Shown here: positions 35,388 to 42,744 of the stretch, in pieces
Position numbering within the stretch: position 1 is the stretch's first letter
Layout: every line of letters starts with the position of its first letter
Assembly (NCBI GenBank): GCA_965215315.1
Contig: CBDCDB010000008.1
Coordinates: 682,001 to 746,000 of the forward strand
Direction: 5' to 3'
DNA length: 64,000 nucleotides
Source: Truepera sp965215315
GTDB taxonomy: Bacteria > Deinococcota > Deinococci > Deinococcales > Trueperaceae
Position numbers and translations under genes: made by a program
Notes under the pieces: generated by a model
Seen by the model: only the letters and a program-made list of their open reading frames with translations
What the model was told of the DNA's origin: nothing
The model's database searches: none

Positions 35388-35416
35388 AAAAAAACACCGC
35401 CTCAAGGGGCAGCGTC
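35388..35416 (-). terminator. Attenuator terminator in the pheS leader
   Basis: Read on the minus strand, ACGCTGCC and GGCGGTGT form an 8-bp stem (two G-T pairs) around CCTTGA, directly followed by seven T. It lies 64 bp before the pheS start and downstream of the promoter at 35482-35511, so transcription must read through it to reach pheS. Confidence 0.72.
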
Positions 35417-35423
35417 AGGGGTC

Positions 35424-35440
35424 GCGCAGAAGGTCTGCGC
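35424..35440 (-). promoter_or_regulatory. Leader hairpin upstream of the pheS attenuator
   Basis: GCGCAGA and TCTGCGC form a perfect 7-bp stem with a 3-nt loop. It starts within the stop codon of the short leader frame and lies 7 bp before the terminator hairpin. This spacing is what a translation-controlled attenuator needs: a ribosome halted in the leader frame would disturb this stem and could change the fold downstream. Confidence 0.6.
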
Positions 35441-35475
35441 TACAGGGTAAAGGGCGAAGCTGAGGTGTAGTTCAC
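35440..35475 (-). CDS. Possible 11-residue pheS leader peptide
   Basis: GTG at 35475 begins an 11-codon frame, MNYTSASPFTL, ending in TAG at the base of the leader hairpin. The start is 6 nt after the -10 box TAGACT, the spacing seen for leaderless genes in this window. It has one Phe and one Tyr codon, fewer than classical Phe leader peptides. It may be chance; the placement is the main support. Confidence 0.35.
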   Translation of the reverse strand: MNYTSASPFTL

Positions 35476-35481
35476 ATTTTG

Positions 35482-35511
35482 AGTCTAGCGCAAAGTATGA
35501 GCGCAGTGCAA
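35482..35511 (-). promoter_or_regulatory. pheS operon promoter
   Basis: On the minus strand TTGCAC (35511-35506), an 18-bp spacer and TAGACT (35487-35482) form a good promoter about 160 bp before pheS. Confidence 0.68.
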
Positions 35512-35691
35512 GCAGCAGAACGCCTAGGTGATTTTATGCGGATGTGACGCTATTTTTTGAATATTTTGACTAATCTTACAGGTTCTACCGAATAGACTTG
35601 CAGAGCACTTTTGTGTACTTGTGATTTTGTACACCCTTTCGGCAGCAGCAAAAGTTGTTTACACTTAAACTCAGTTACTTTTTAGGGGGTC

Positions 35692-35970
35692 GTGATGATG
35701 GTAGCTCGGTACGTCGTCGAAGTAAACCCGGCACAAGTGCTCAAGCTTTCGGCTGAACAGGTCGAACTCGCTACCCAGATTGACAACGGCCCGACGAAAC
35801 TGCTCATCTTCCGCGACCGCTTCGTCGCTTACAAGGTTGCAACGCGTAGCGGCGGCACCTTCTGGCAAGGGCGCATGGTTGACGCTGGTACAGCTAGCGA
35901 CGCCGTAAAAGGTAGTTTTGTGCTGGGCAACCGAACGCTGATGCTCGAGGCTACTGTCGCTGAAGCATAG
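35692..35970 (+). CDS. Small conserved-looking protein of unknown function
   Basis: Up to 92 residues. The strong ribosome site TTAGGGGGTC is followed by GTG-ATG-ATG at 35692-35700, so the exact start is uncertain; the ATG at 35695 or 35698 is as likely. The protein alternates short strands (ARYVVEVNPAQVLKLSAEQV, then KLLIFRDRFVAYKV and NRTLMLEATVAEA) and looks like a small soluble beta-rich domain. I do not recognise a family. It is alone, with its own upstream region between the divergent pheS promoter and itself. Confidence 0.68.
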   Translation: MMMVARYVVEVNPAQVLKLSAEQVELATQIDNGPTKLLIFRDRFVAYKVATRSGGTFWQGRMVDAGTASDAVKGSFVLGNRTLMLEATVAEA

Positions 35971-36045
35971 AGCTTGAGAGCTGTTAACGTTTTAGTTCAA
36001 TTACAGAAGCAGCTGTACACCGTGCAGGCTAGTTGAACACCATTC

Positions 36046-36375
36046 TCAGTCAACAACGAACAGCTTTGCGCCCACCTCCGTATATGAGCGGTGCAGTTCG
36101 GCATTGTCAGCCACTTGGTAACTCATACCCGGCTTGAGCGTAAACGTCCTGCCGTCTTCAAGCTCTGTACAGAGTTCACCCTCGGTACATAAGAGAATAT
36201 GGCCCTTGGAACACCAATGGTTTGCAAAATAGCCAGGTGTGTACGTCACCATGCGGACACGGATAGAACCAAAATTTTGCGTTTGCCAAAGTGCGAACCC
36301 TGTTTCGCCACCATATTGACTTTGTTCGACCTGAGACCAATCGGTAATACCGAAGGGAATGTCTAACATCTTCAT
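36046..36375 (-). CDS. DHCW-motif cupin fold protein
   Basis: 109 residues with the cupin strands VTYTPGYFANHWCSKGHILLC and GELCTELEDGRTFTLKPGMSYQVADN. The NHWCSKGHILLC segment (about 52-63) corresponds to the DHCW motif of a named cupin family of unknown function; here the first position is Asn rather than Asp. The family usually keeps metal-binding His residues in this region. The ATG at 36375 follows a GGAG ribosome site. It is a single gene between AT-rich spacers. Confidence 0.83.
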   Translation of the reverse strand: MKMLDIPFGITDWSQVEQSQYGGETGFALWQTQNFGSIRVRMVTYTPGYFANHWCSKGHILLCTEGELCTELEDGRTFTLKPGMSYQVADNAELHRSYTEVGAKLFVVD

Positions 36376-36478
36376 GGTTCACTCCTTACGCTATGGGTGG
36401 TAATCTCCTAATATATCCACATCAATAAGGTTTATTTCGTGGATTTGTTTCGTAAAGCTTAACACTTTTTCGGAAAAA

Positions 36479-37108
36479 TTACTCACCCTTAAACACATCG
36501 CCGTACCACGCGCCCGCGTAAGGCAGAGCGTCAAACACGAATCCGGAGCGCGGGTCAACATTGTCTTGACCCCAAGTATTTGCCGCCCCTTCATCGGTAA
36601 ACGGCCCGACCAGCGCGGTTCCAGCTTGCCAGTTTTGTGGGGACAAGGGCCACGCGAGTTCGCGGTGTTCACCCGCAACGTCACCTACCGTGCGGTAAAA
36701 AAGTCCGCCCGCTTGGGTACTTACGAACGTGCCGAGCGCGTCATCAAAAGCGTCCAGCTCAGGCTTTGGCAGCGGCGGAAAAACGCGCAGTTCGGTGTCG
36801 GTCTGAGGATTTGTGAGCGGCACCGTAAAAAGCTGTGCGTGCGGCGCAGTCTGCGCGAGCGCTGCGTTCACCTGAGACGCAAGCCGTGCATCGGTGCGGA
36901 CGAGCGGAACGGCGTTGACAGCCGCGTAGGTCAGCGGGTCGCGCTCCCTTAAACTTTCTAAATCCATTCCGGCGGCCTCCGCTTGGGCACGTACCCGGTC
37001 ACTCGGCGTGTGAACGCTTACCGCCGCCAAAAACTGCGGGTCCAACGGTTGCGCGTCCGGTTGGGGGTTAGGGTCAGCGGACAACCGCTGCCCCCAAGGT
37101 CGCCTCAT
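36479..37108 (-). CDS. Protein of unknown function coupled to the class V aminotransferase
   Basis: 209 residues from the ATG at 37108 (a TTG lies directly before it). The gene overlaps the aminotransferase end by 35 bp in another frame. There is no signal peptide or membrane segment. The C-terminal part, with HRELAWPLSPQNWQ, VGPFTDEGAANTWGQ and FDALPYAGAWYGDVF, is rich in Trp, Pro and Gly and resembles a small sensor or SPOR-like fold, but I cannot assign it. The long overlap suggests that it is only translated with the enzyme upstream. Confidence 0.7.
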   Translation of the reverse strand: MRRPWGQRLSADPNPQPDAQPLDPQFLAAVSVHTPSDRVRAQAEAAGMDLESLRERDPLTYAAVNAVPLVRTDARLASQVNAALAQTAPHAQLFTVPLTNPQTDTELRVFPPLPKPELDAFDDALGTFVSTQAGGLFYRTVGDVAGEHRELAWPLSPQNWQAGTALVGPFTDEGAANTWGQDNVDPRSGFVFDALPYAGAWYGDVFKGE

Positions 37109-38237
37109 CAAACCGGCGTTTGAGTTTGGGGGCGTTCAGGATTTCCGAAAGCGCGTCCATGAGCCTCGAGTAGTGTTCGGCGTGGGCGCTCTCCCCCATC
37201 AGCCCGAGCCGCCAGATTTTGCCCGCCGTCGCGCCGAGCCCACCCGTTACGCTGATACGGTAGCGTTCACGGAGCGCGGAGCGTACACCCACATCGTCAA
37301 ACCCTTCAGGTAGTTCTACCGCCAAAACCGTCGGCAGCCGGTACGCTTCAGGAACGTAGGCGCGGAACTCTAGTACAGAAAGGGCGTAGAGAGCGGCGTC
37401 CTCGAGCGCCCGCGCCCGCGCCGCCCGTGCCGGAATCCCCTCATCTAAAACCGCCCGAATCGCCTCGCCGGTGGCCCAGTGAAGCTGCACTGGAACCGTA
37501 TGATGATAGCTCCGCACCGGCCCCTCACCCCAGTACCCGAGCATCCCGAGCGCGTCGCCGTACCAGGTACTGACCGGTGTTTGCCGCGCCGCAATGGTCT
37601 CGACTGCGCGGCGACTGAACATCACCGGAGCGAGTCCGGGGGGGGCCGAGAGGCACTTTTGCGAGCCCGTATAGGCGTAATCAATCCCCCACGCCGAGGC
37701 GTTGAAAGGCAGCATCCCCACCGTCGTTACGGCGTCAACCGAGTAGAGTGCGCCGACTTCACGGGCCACCTGACCGATTTCAGGCACCGGATTCAGCACG
37801 CCCGTACTCGTCTCACCGTGAACGACCGCGATGAGTTTCGGCTTCACTTCATGGGCTGCCCGCCGCACTTCACCGACCTCGAGCGGACTCCCAAGCGGCG
37901 CACGCAGCACCGTCACGTCTGCGCCTAGCCGTTGGGCCATCTCCGCCATCCGCTCGCCGAAAACCCCGTTTGACAAGACCAGCACCCGGTCGCCCCGCTC
38001 GAGTAAATTAGCAAAGCCCGCCTCCATCCCCAAGGAACCCGTCCCGGACAAGAGCGCCGTAAACGCGTCGTCGTCTGCGCCGTAAAGCACCTTGAGGTCG
38101 CGCATTACCTGGTCGTTGTAAGCGAAGACCTCCGGATCCATATGCCCGATCATCGGCCACGACAGGGCTGCAGCGGCCCGTGGATGCAGCGGGGTCGGGC
38201 CGGGGGTCAGGAGCAGCACAGGTTGGGGAGCGTTCAT
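37074..38237 (-). CDS. Class V aminotransferase (alanine--glyoxylate / serine--pyruvate type)
   Basis: 387 residues of the PLP-dependent class V family. The N-terminus LLLTPGPTPLHPRAAAAL, the substrate region SGTGSLGMEAGFANLL and the PLP-Lys segment DYAYTGSQKCLSAPPGLAPV (about 191-210) are typical of alanine--glyoxylate or serine--pyruvate aminotransferases. The ATG at 38237 follows AAAAGGTG, and the longer frame (to 38267) was rejected because its extra residues have no ribosome site. In Deinococcota such enzymes can take part in serine or glycine formation, but the amino donor cannot be read here. Its leader contains hairpins that may regulate it. Confidence 0.92.
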   Translation of the reverse strand: MNAPQPVLLLTPGPTPLHPRAAAALSWPMIGHMDPEVFAYNDQVMRDLKVLYGADDDAFTALLSGTGSLGMEAGFANLLERGDRVLVLSNGVFGERMAEMAQRLGADVTVLRAPLGSPLEVGEVRRAAHEVKPKLIAVVHGETSTGVLNPVPEIGQVAREVGALYSVDAVTTVGMLPFNASAWGIDYAYTGSQKCLSAPPGLAPVMFSRRAVETIAARQTPVSTWYGDALGMLGYWGEGPVRSYHHTVPVQLHWATGEAIRAVLDEGIPARAARARALEDAALYALSVLEFRAYVPEAYRLPTVLAVELPEGFDDVGVRSALRERYRISVTGGLGATAGKIWRLGLMGESAHAEHYSRLMDALSEILNAPKLKRRFDEATLGAAVVR

Positions 38238-38296
38238 AAAACACCTTTTCTGTTTTGGCTCGAGCAAAGAACCATAGCAGTAGAACCAGTAGCAAT

Positions 38297-38325
38297 AAAA
38301 AAGACCGCACCACAGGGGGCCGGTC
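38297..38325 (-). terminator. Terminator-like hairpin in the aminotransferase leader
   Basis: On the minus strand GACCG and CGGTC form a 5-bp stem with a 13-nt loop, followed by six T. It lies about 60 bp before the aminotransferase start and could be an attenuator, but the stem is short. Confidence 0.45.
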
Positions 38326-38335
38326 GGGGGAGCGA

Positions 38336-38350
38336 TACGTTATTAACGTA
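38336..38350. promoter_or_regulatory. 15-bp palindrome in the aminotransferase leader
   Basis: TACGTTA-T-TAACGTA is a perfect inverted repeat with one central base, just upstream of the terminator-like hairpin. It is a candidate operator for a dimeric regulator. Confidence 0.5.
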
Positions 38351-38400
38351 CCGCAGGTCAGCTAGCTCGAGCAAAAACGAGTATCACAAAGGTTAGTTTA

Positions 38401-38421
38401 CACAACTTGCACACAGTTGTG
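38401..38421. promoter_or_regulatory. Inverted repeat near the aminotransferase promoter
   Basis: CACAACT and AGTTGTG are separated by 7 bp. The repeat lies just upstream of the minus-strand GATACT that is a candidate -10 of the aminotransferase gene. It may be an operator. Confidence 0.4.
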
Positions 38422-38440
38422 AAGTCTTTTTTGTAACATT

Positions 38441-38481
38441 AAAAATCCGAAAGGCTTAGCGACGAGCACAAAGCCTTTCGG
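38441..38481 (-). terminator. Rho-independent terminator of the envelope operon
   Basis: CCGAAAGGCTT and AAGCCTTTCGG form an 11-bp perfect stem with a 13-nt loop. On the minus strand it is followed by a T tract (AAAAA at 38441-38445 on the plus strand). It lies 9 bp after the last stop of the 41780-38490 operon. Confidence 0.92.
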
Positions 38482-38489
38482 AAAGCACT

Positions 38490-39641
38490 TTAGCGAACAG
38501 GTTTGTAAGCGGTTAGGTCGTCGCCCCAGACGAGGATTTCGCCGTTGGCGTAGTGAATCGTGGTATCGGTTGTGTTGTATGCAGGCTGACCAGCGAACGA
38601 CAAAACTTTTCCAGTTTCAGCGTCGAGCGCCCAGAGCCGTTCGACCGAAGTATAAATTACGCCGTTGTGGTAGAGCGGTTTACCACCGATAGAGATAGCA
38701 CCATCCGGCCCCACTGAGCCTGTTTGAAAAGTCCAAGCCCCCTTGCCGTTAGAGAGGTCTACAGCGTATAAGCAGCTCCCCGTACTAGGCGAAATGAAGG
38801 CCAGCCCATCGCCAATCTCTAATGAGCTAGCAAATCCGGCGCTATCTCTACAGTTATCCAGCGATGCCGTCCATAAGCGTTTACCCGTCTGACGGTCAAA
38901 AGCTTGGATAGTACCGGAAAGCTCGAACGCGTAAGCAAGCAGTTGCTCGCCCGCTACTGTCAATAACTGTGCAAAGGGTCGATCCCGTCCAAACCCCTGC
39001 AGGTCTCCCTGCCAAAGGTTCTGACCGTCATTTACTGAAAGTTTGAGGATGTTAGCTTCAGCTCTTTCACTAACGCCGCCAATATAGACATAGGCTTCAT
39101 CTACCGCAAGTGAAGATATGCGAGCCTCAAATGTTCGTCGCCATAATTCAACCGGCTTGTCAGGTACACTAACGTCATAAGCGTAGAGGTAAGAACCCGT
39201 CGGTATGAAAAGGCTCGTTCCGAGAAGCGTAGGGGTAGCCCCGAAGCCTCCGCCCTCAAGTGCGTCGGAACCTTCAGGAACGATAACTGCTAATTCCTTT
39301 CCCTGACGGTCATAGATATACAATCCTTTGCCATTCAAAAACACAAACACTGCTTGAGCATTTGCGGCAACGATTCGGCTTGAGTCAAAACGAATCGAAC
39401 TATCCGAATACCAAAGCACCTCTCGGCTACTTAAACTAACCGCAGCTATACGTCCGCCCCCCCCTTCACCAATTGGGACATAGCCGAGAATGAGATTTTC
39501 AGAGTGAACGGACTCTCCGAATCCGTTCACTCGCACTGACCACTGTCTCGGTGTCAAATTGGGAGAACCTTGCCCGGTGCAGGCACCGAGTAAGATAGAC
39601 GCTCCCACAACCACCAAAATTCTTATAGAACTTCCAAGCAT
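38490..39641 (-). CDS. Beta-propeller (PQQ-like) lipoprotein
   Basis: 383 residues from the ATG at 39641, chosen because GAAAGG lies just before it and because it gives a clean lipoprotein signal ending LLGAC (lipobox Cys at about residue 22). The mature part consists of repeated PQQ-like blades, for example SLSSREVLWYSDSSI, DRQTGKRLWTASLD, DLSNGKGAWTFQTGS and DAETGKVLSFAG, each with the D-x-x-T/N-G-K-x-x-W pattern. Similar propellers, such as BamB, are anchored in the envelope and scaffold protein complexes or bind quinones; catalytic use of PQQ is not implied. It is the last gene of a three-gene operon. Confidence 0.85.
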   Translation of the reverse strand: MLGSSIRILVVVGASILLGACTGQGSPNLTPRQWSVRVNGFGESVHSENLILGYVPIGEGGGGRIAAVSLSSREVLWYSDSSIRFDSSRIVAANAQAVFVFLNGKGLYIYDRQGKELAVIVPEGSDALEGGGFGATPTLLGTSLFIPTGSYLYAYDVSVPDKPVELWRRTFEARISSLAVDEAYVYIGGVSERAEANILKLSVNDGQNLWQGDLQGFGRDRPFAQLLTVAGEQLLAYAFELSGTIQAFDRQTGKRLWTASLDNCRDSAGFASSLEIGDGLAFISPSTGSCLYAVDLSNGKGAWTFQTGSVGPDGAISIGGKPLYHNGVIYTSVERLWALDAETGKVLSFAGQPAYNTTDTTIHYANGEILVWGDDLTAYKPVR

Positions 39642-39642
39642 G

Positions 39643-40872
39643 TTACCTTTCAGCTGCTTGCTTGAGTTCGTTGAGCGCACTCAAAGTTCTAAAGCTCTTT
39701 AATTCAAAGCGGTCATCTCTAGAGGTGTTGAACCTACCGCCAGTGATGTCTGCATGAAGAGCTTCAGGTAGCCTTCTAGTTGACAAAAACTTTCCGCCAA
39801 TCCCTCGAGCATTCTGCAACTCCTGCGACTCTTCAGAGATGAGGATATCATGCCGGTTGCTACCAACCATACCGTTCCACATCAGTTGCAGCGCCAGCAG
39901 CAGTACCGTCAACCCTGCCAATGCAACAGCAATAGGTAGAAAACCCGCTCCAATAAACGGTATAAAGCTTAGTGCGAAAAAGTAGCCTGTCAATATCGCG
40001 CTTGATACTGCAAGGGATTGAGGCCGGATATAACCACCTCTAGGATCTGGCACCTTCTCTAAGTTACTCTGCTGACCGACAATACTCATCACGTAAGTAT
40101 CTTTTGGTATGGGCTTGAAAGTAGGGTATCCACCCGAGCTGCAGTTTGTATCAGAAGTTGCGACCTGTTTTGTCGTCCACAACGTAGTTCTGTTGCTGGT
40201 GCTAGTTATGGTGGTGCAGCGACTGATATTGTTCAGTTCGTCCAGGAAGTCGCTACCAGGTTTCATCTGCGTCAAGCTTGGCCCCCCGAATCCCCGTGCA
40301 ATAGTCTTTTCCGCAGTATCCTTGAGGTTGTTTACATCCTTGATAAATACCGAGCCGATTACCGAAAAGGTAAGCGTAACGTTTATGATAGTCCTTACTT
40401 GGTTGAGAAAGTTTGGATAATTAGCAGCGGCGGCAGCACCGTAGTTAGGTGTGCCGATAAGTGCTAAACCTTTGATTTGATTAGGGCGAACTTTTGAACT
40501 CGGCTTATATATCTCTTGTTGCAAAAAGCGCCGCGTCCTAAGCCCGCCTTGACTTTGCCCAACGAGGATGATGTTTTTAGCTTTGGGCGCGTAGACATTC
40601 AAGCTGAGGTCTAGGCTCACCCTAGCGGCTTGATCCATCAGCGTTTTGCTGGTGCTATCGCCTAAAATGTCTATGTTGCGGTGTTTAGAAGAGGCGCGTG
40701 AAGTGCCAAGACCGAGATTGCTGGTCAGGTAGTTGAAGGCTTCCGGCGAGTCGCTGACGCCGTGATTGAATACCCAGAACGTTTGTGCCCGAACACAGAA
40801 CACCGGAAACATTGAAGTAACACAAGCGATCAAAAGACCACTTGTCAGGCGTACCAACCATTTACCCAACAT
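39643..40872 (-). CDS. Exported alpha/beta hydrolase with C-terminal membrane segments
   Basis: 409 residues from the ATG at 40872 (or GTG at 40875). The N-terminus MLGKWLVRLTSGLLIACVTS is a signal peptide or anchor. The hydrolase core shows the oxyanion-type FNHGVSDSPEAFNYL near 35 and the nucleophile elbow LVGQSQGGLRTRRF, with Ser at about residue 107, as in PGAP1-like and lipase-like proteins; a His near 379 (EALHADITGG) may complete the triad. Two hydrophobic segments at about 288-335 break the fold and would anchor it. Four or more cysteines are present. It overlaps the upstream lipoprotein gene and is 1 bp from the downstream propeller gene. Confidence 0.8.
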   Translation of the reverse strand: MLGKWLVRLTSGLLIACVTSMFPVFCVRAQTFWVFNHGVSDSPEAFNYLTSNLGLGTSRASSKHRNIDILGDSTSKTLMDQAARVSLDLSLNVYAPKAKNIILVGQSQGGLRTRRFLQQEIYKPSSKVRPNQIKGLALIGTPNYGAAAAANYPNFLNQVRTIINVTLTFSVIGSVFIKDVNNLKDTAEKTIARGFGGPSLTQMKPGSDFLDELNNISRCTTITSTSNRTTLWTTKQVATSDTNCSSGGYPTFKPIPKDTYVMSIVGQQSNLEKVPDPRGGYIRPQSLAVSSAILTGYFFALSFIPFIGAGFLPIAVALAGLTVLLLALQLMWNGMVGSNRHDILISEESQELQNARGIGGKFLSTRRLPEALHADITGGRFNTSRDDRFELKSFRTLSALNELKQAAER

Positions 40873-41780
40873 CACTTACCCCCTGGAAAATACGAATCGC
40901 TAAGCGAGTTGACCTTGATGCTACTAAACCGAACCGTGTGTTCAGCAGTGATGCTTCCGCCGAACCCGTTTGCAGCAGAGCCCAGCGTGACCGTTTTACC
41001 TTTAATTTCATAGGGTACGGTCATACCCGGAATGCCCGGAACGTCAACGTATTTGATATCTGAAGTGCTTGACTGTGTACTTAACTCGCCTTCTGTCACA
41101 GACTCGATATGGGTGACGGCTCCTGTATCCGCTTCGTAAGTCAGCTTCTGTTCCATAGTCGCGCCGTCCATCTGAATTGTCTGACTAGCAGTCGTTGTTG
41201 AATCAGTTACCGCTGTGATCTGAAATCCTTTTTCTATGGCGGCAGTTTCAAAAGCCTCTGCTGAGACTTTGGCGAAAGGATTATCGGATAGCGGCGTAAC
41301 CGGAACCATCGTATCGAACATGATTGTAGCGCCGGAGAGTGCTTCGGTCGATTCTGTATCAGCTTGATTAGTGTCTGTAAAGAAAACGAACAACTCATCT
41401 TCAGCGTCAGCTTGACTTCCCTCAACTGCCGACGACTTCAGAATCTTACTCGTGCGGTAGATAGCGCTCCGTGACTTTCCATCTTTGAACATCGACTTTG
41501 GCAGGTCAACCCGGATTTTGTCCGGTTTCCGCTTTGTTCTCGAGTCGCTTGTACTGTATAGATAACTCGTTTTGAGCCCGTCAGGTGTGGTGGCACTCAC
41601 CCCCAGTTTAGAGTTTCGCACGCTTGTCTTCATGGCTACCTGAATCGTCTTGAGCACTTTCCCCGAGCCTTGAACTTCTACCACTGGCGGCAAGTCTTCT
41701 TCAGGTTGAGCTACGAAACACGCAGTTAAGATTAGTGCGAGCGTACAAACGTAGAACAAAACGGTCTTGAACTTAAACAT
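40872..41780 (-). CDS. Lipoprotein of unknown function
   Basis: 302 residues with a lipoprotein signal MFKFKTVLFYVCTLALILTAC (lipobox Cys at about 21). The mature part is Thr/Ser rich and beta-like, with a regular rhythm of short strands (KTIQVAMKTSVRNSKLG; TVTLGSAANGFGGSIT). A LolA/LppX-like fold is possible but I cannot assign one. It is the first gene of the operon, and the stop (TGA at 40874-40872) overlaps the hydrolase start. The gene is richer in A and T than its neighbours and contains few CTCGAG sites. Confidence 0.75.
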   Translation of the reverse strand: MFKFKTVLFYVCTLALILTACFVAQPEEDLPPVVEVQGSGKVLKTIQVAMKTSVRNSKLGVSATTPDGLKTSYLYSTSDSRTKRKPDKIRVDLPKSMFKDGKSRSAIYRTSKILKSSAVEGSQADAEDELFVFFTDTNQADTESTEALSGATIMFDTMVPVTPLSDNPFAKVSAEAFETAAIEKGFQITAVTDSTTTASQTIQMDGATMEQKLTYEADTGAVTHIESVTEGELSTQSSTSDIKYVDVPGIPGMTVPYEIKGKTVTLGSAANGFGGSITAEHTVRFSSIKVNSLSDSYFPGGK

Positions 41781-41906
41781 CTACACCTCCGCAATGAAAT
41801 TTGATGACGAATTGACAAACTCCCCCGGCAAAAACCTTCTCCTTCCACAAGTCTCAGCAATGCTCACTCTCAGAAAGAATGTGAGCGTCGAAAGGTTTAG
41901 AGAGCG

Positions 41907-42314
41907 TTACGGTTGTTTTTGAAACTTGAATGTACCTAGAAGCGGTGGCCCTGAGCCTTCAACTGAGTAGTTCGCATCACCGGTCATCGTGCTACCAGTA
42001 ACGGTGCCTACAAATGCATAACGGGCTATGAGGTCGTTACCACCGCTGATACTGCCCAAGTCATAAGAGAAAGAAAGAGTGATTTGCTGAGCATCTACTT
42101 TACCAGTTAGGTTGTCCGATTCTAAAGTTCCTGCCAGTGTTGCCACACCTGTCAGGGTTTGACCTGTTTGCACAAGCTCGAGGCGCACGGGCGTGGTGGC
42201 GTATTCCGAAGCGGCTTCCCCAACCCAAACGCCACTGATAGTCGGCACTTCGGGTTTGGAACACGCAGCTAAAAACAAACTGAGCAAAAATAATAGTGTT
42301 AAAGCTCGAGACAT
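41907..42314 (-). CDS. Small lipoprotein of unknown function
   Basis: 135 residues. The ATG at 42314 has GGAGG 8-9 nt upstream and gives a short lipoprotein signal, MSRALTLLFLLSLFLAAC (Cys at about 18). The mature domain (SGVWVGEAASEYATTPVRLE, then TLTGVATLAGTLESDNLTG and GTVTGSTMTGDANYSV) is made of short repeated strands with the pattern hydrophobic-x-G-x-T, as in lipocalin-like or small beta-barrel lipid-binding domains. No enzyme motif is visible. A 126-bp gap separates it from the operon downstream, with no clear terminator. Confidence 0.75.
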   Translation of the reverse strand: MSRALTLLFLLSLFLAACSKPEVPTISGVWVGEAASEYATTPVRLELVQTGQTLTGVATLAGTLESDNLTGKVDAQQITLSFSYDLGSISGGNDLIARYAFVGTVTGSTMTGDANYSVEGSGPPLLGTFKFQKQP

Positions 42315-42323
42315 CGGTACCAC

Positions 42324-42593
42324 CTCCGGGACGCTACAGATTTACGGCCGAAAAGCTGAGTATCGCAGGTCAAGCAATATGCTTTATAAATGTGTTTGGG
42401 TAGTTCTAATGAGTAGATATTAAAGTTTTCGTGAGAGCGCAATTTGAGAATTAGATGAAGGTTTCTTAATGTTAGATTTGAGCCGAAGTGTAACATTTGC
42501 ACCGGCTGACGCAGAAAATCACAGCTGAGCTTACAGTGACGCCAAAATTGTTCAAATGCAGGGGAGAACTCCGCGCGTAGTACGTCGCCTTGT
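42324..42593. other. AT-rich divergent intergenic region
   Basis: Between the small lipoprotein gene (minus) and the rimP leader (plus). No gene or recognised RNA. A promoter for rimP would be expected near its 3-prime end or at TATATT (42614-42619) inside the leader structure. Confidence 0.35.
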
Positions 42594-42651
42594 AAAAAGG
42601 GTCGGAAGAGCAGTATATTGGGGTTTGGAGAAGTATCCCGACTGCCTTTTT
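42594..42651 (+). promoter_or_regulatory. Long stem in the rimP leader
   Basis: AAAAAGGGTCGG (42594-42605) pairs with CCGAC (42638-42642) and CCTTTTT (42645-42651), giving 12 pairs with a 2-nt bulge and a 32-nt loop. Because the A-tract and T-tract flank the GC part it could act as a terminator in both directions or as a regulatory fold of the rimP-nusA-infB operon. Confidence 0.55.
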
Positions 42652-42655
42652 GTGA

Positions 42656-42681
42656 GGGTGGGCCGAGGCCCATCCTTTTTT
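42656..42681 (+). terminator. Terminator hairpin upstream of rimP
   Basis: GGGTGGGC (42656-42663) and GCCCATCC (42668-42675) form an 8-bp stem with one G-T pair around CGAG, followed by six T. It lies 63 bp before the rimP start. It could end transcripts that come from upstream or act as an attenuator controlling rimP-nusA-ylxR-infB. Confidence 0.75.
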
Positions 42682-42744
42682 GTTGGCGGTCGGAAGCCAT
42701 TTTTACAGGTATAGAGGCAACAAGAACGGTGTCAGGAGGTGCCG

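Noticed and set aside
35388..35511. T-box riboswitch upstream of pheS
   Set aside because: No AGGGTGG-ACCGCG T-box sequence or matching stem I is visible on the minus strand.
38238..38440. T-box riboswitch upstream of the class V aminotransferase
   Set aside because: A GTGCGGTC-TTTTTT end resembles some T-box terminators, but the T-box sequence itself is missing.
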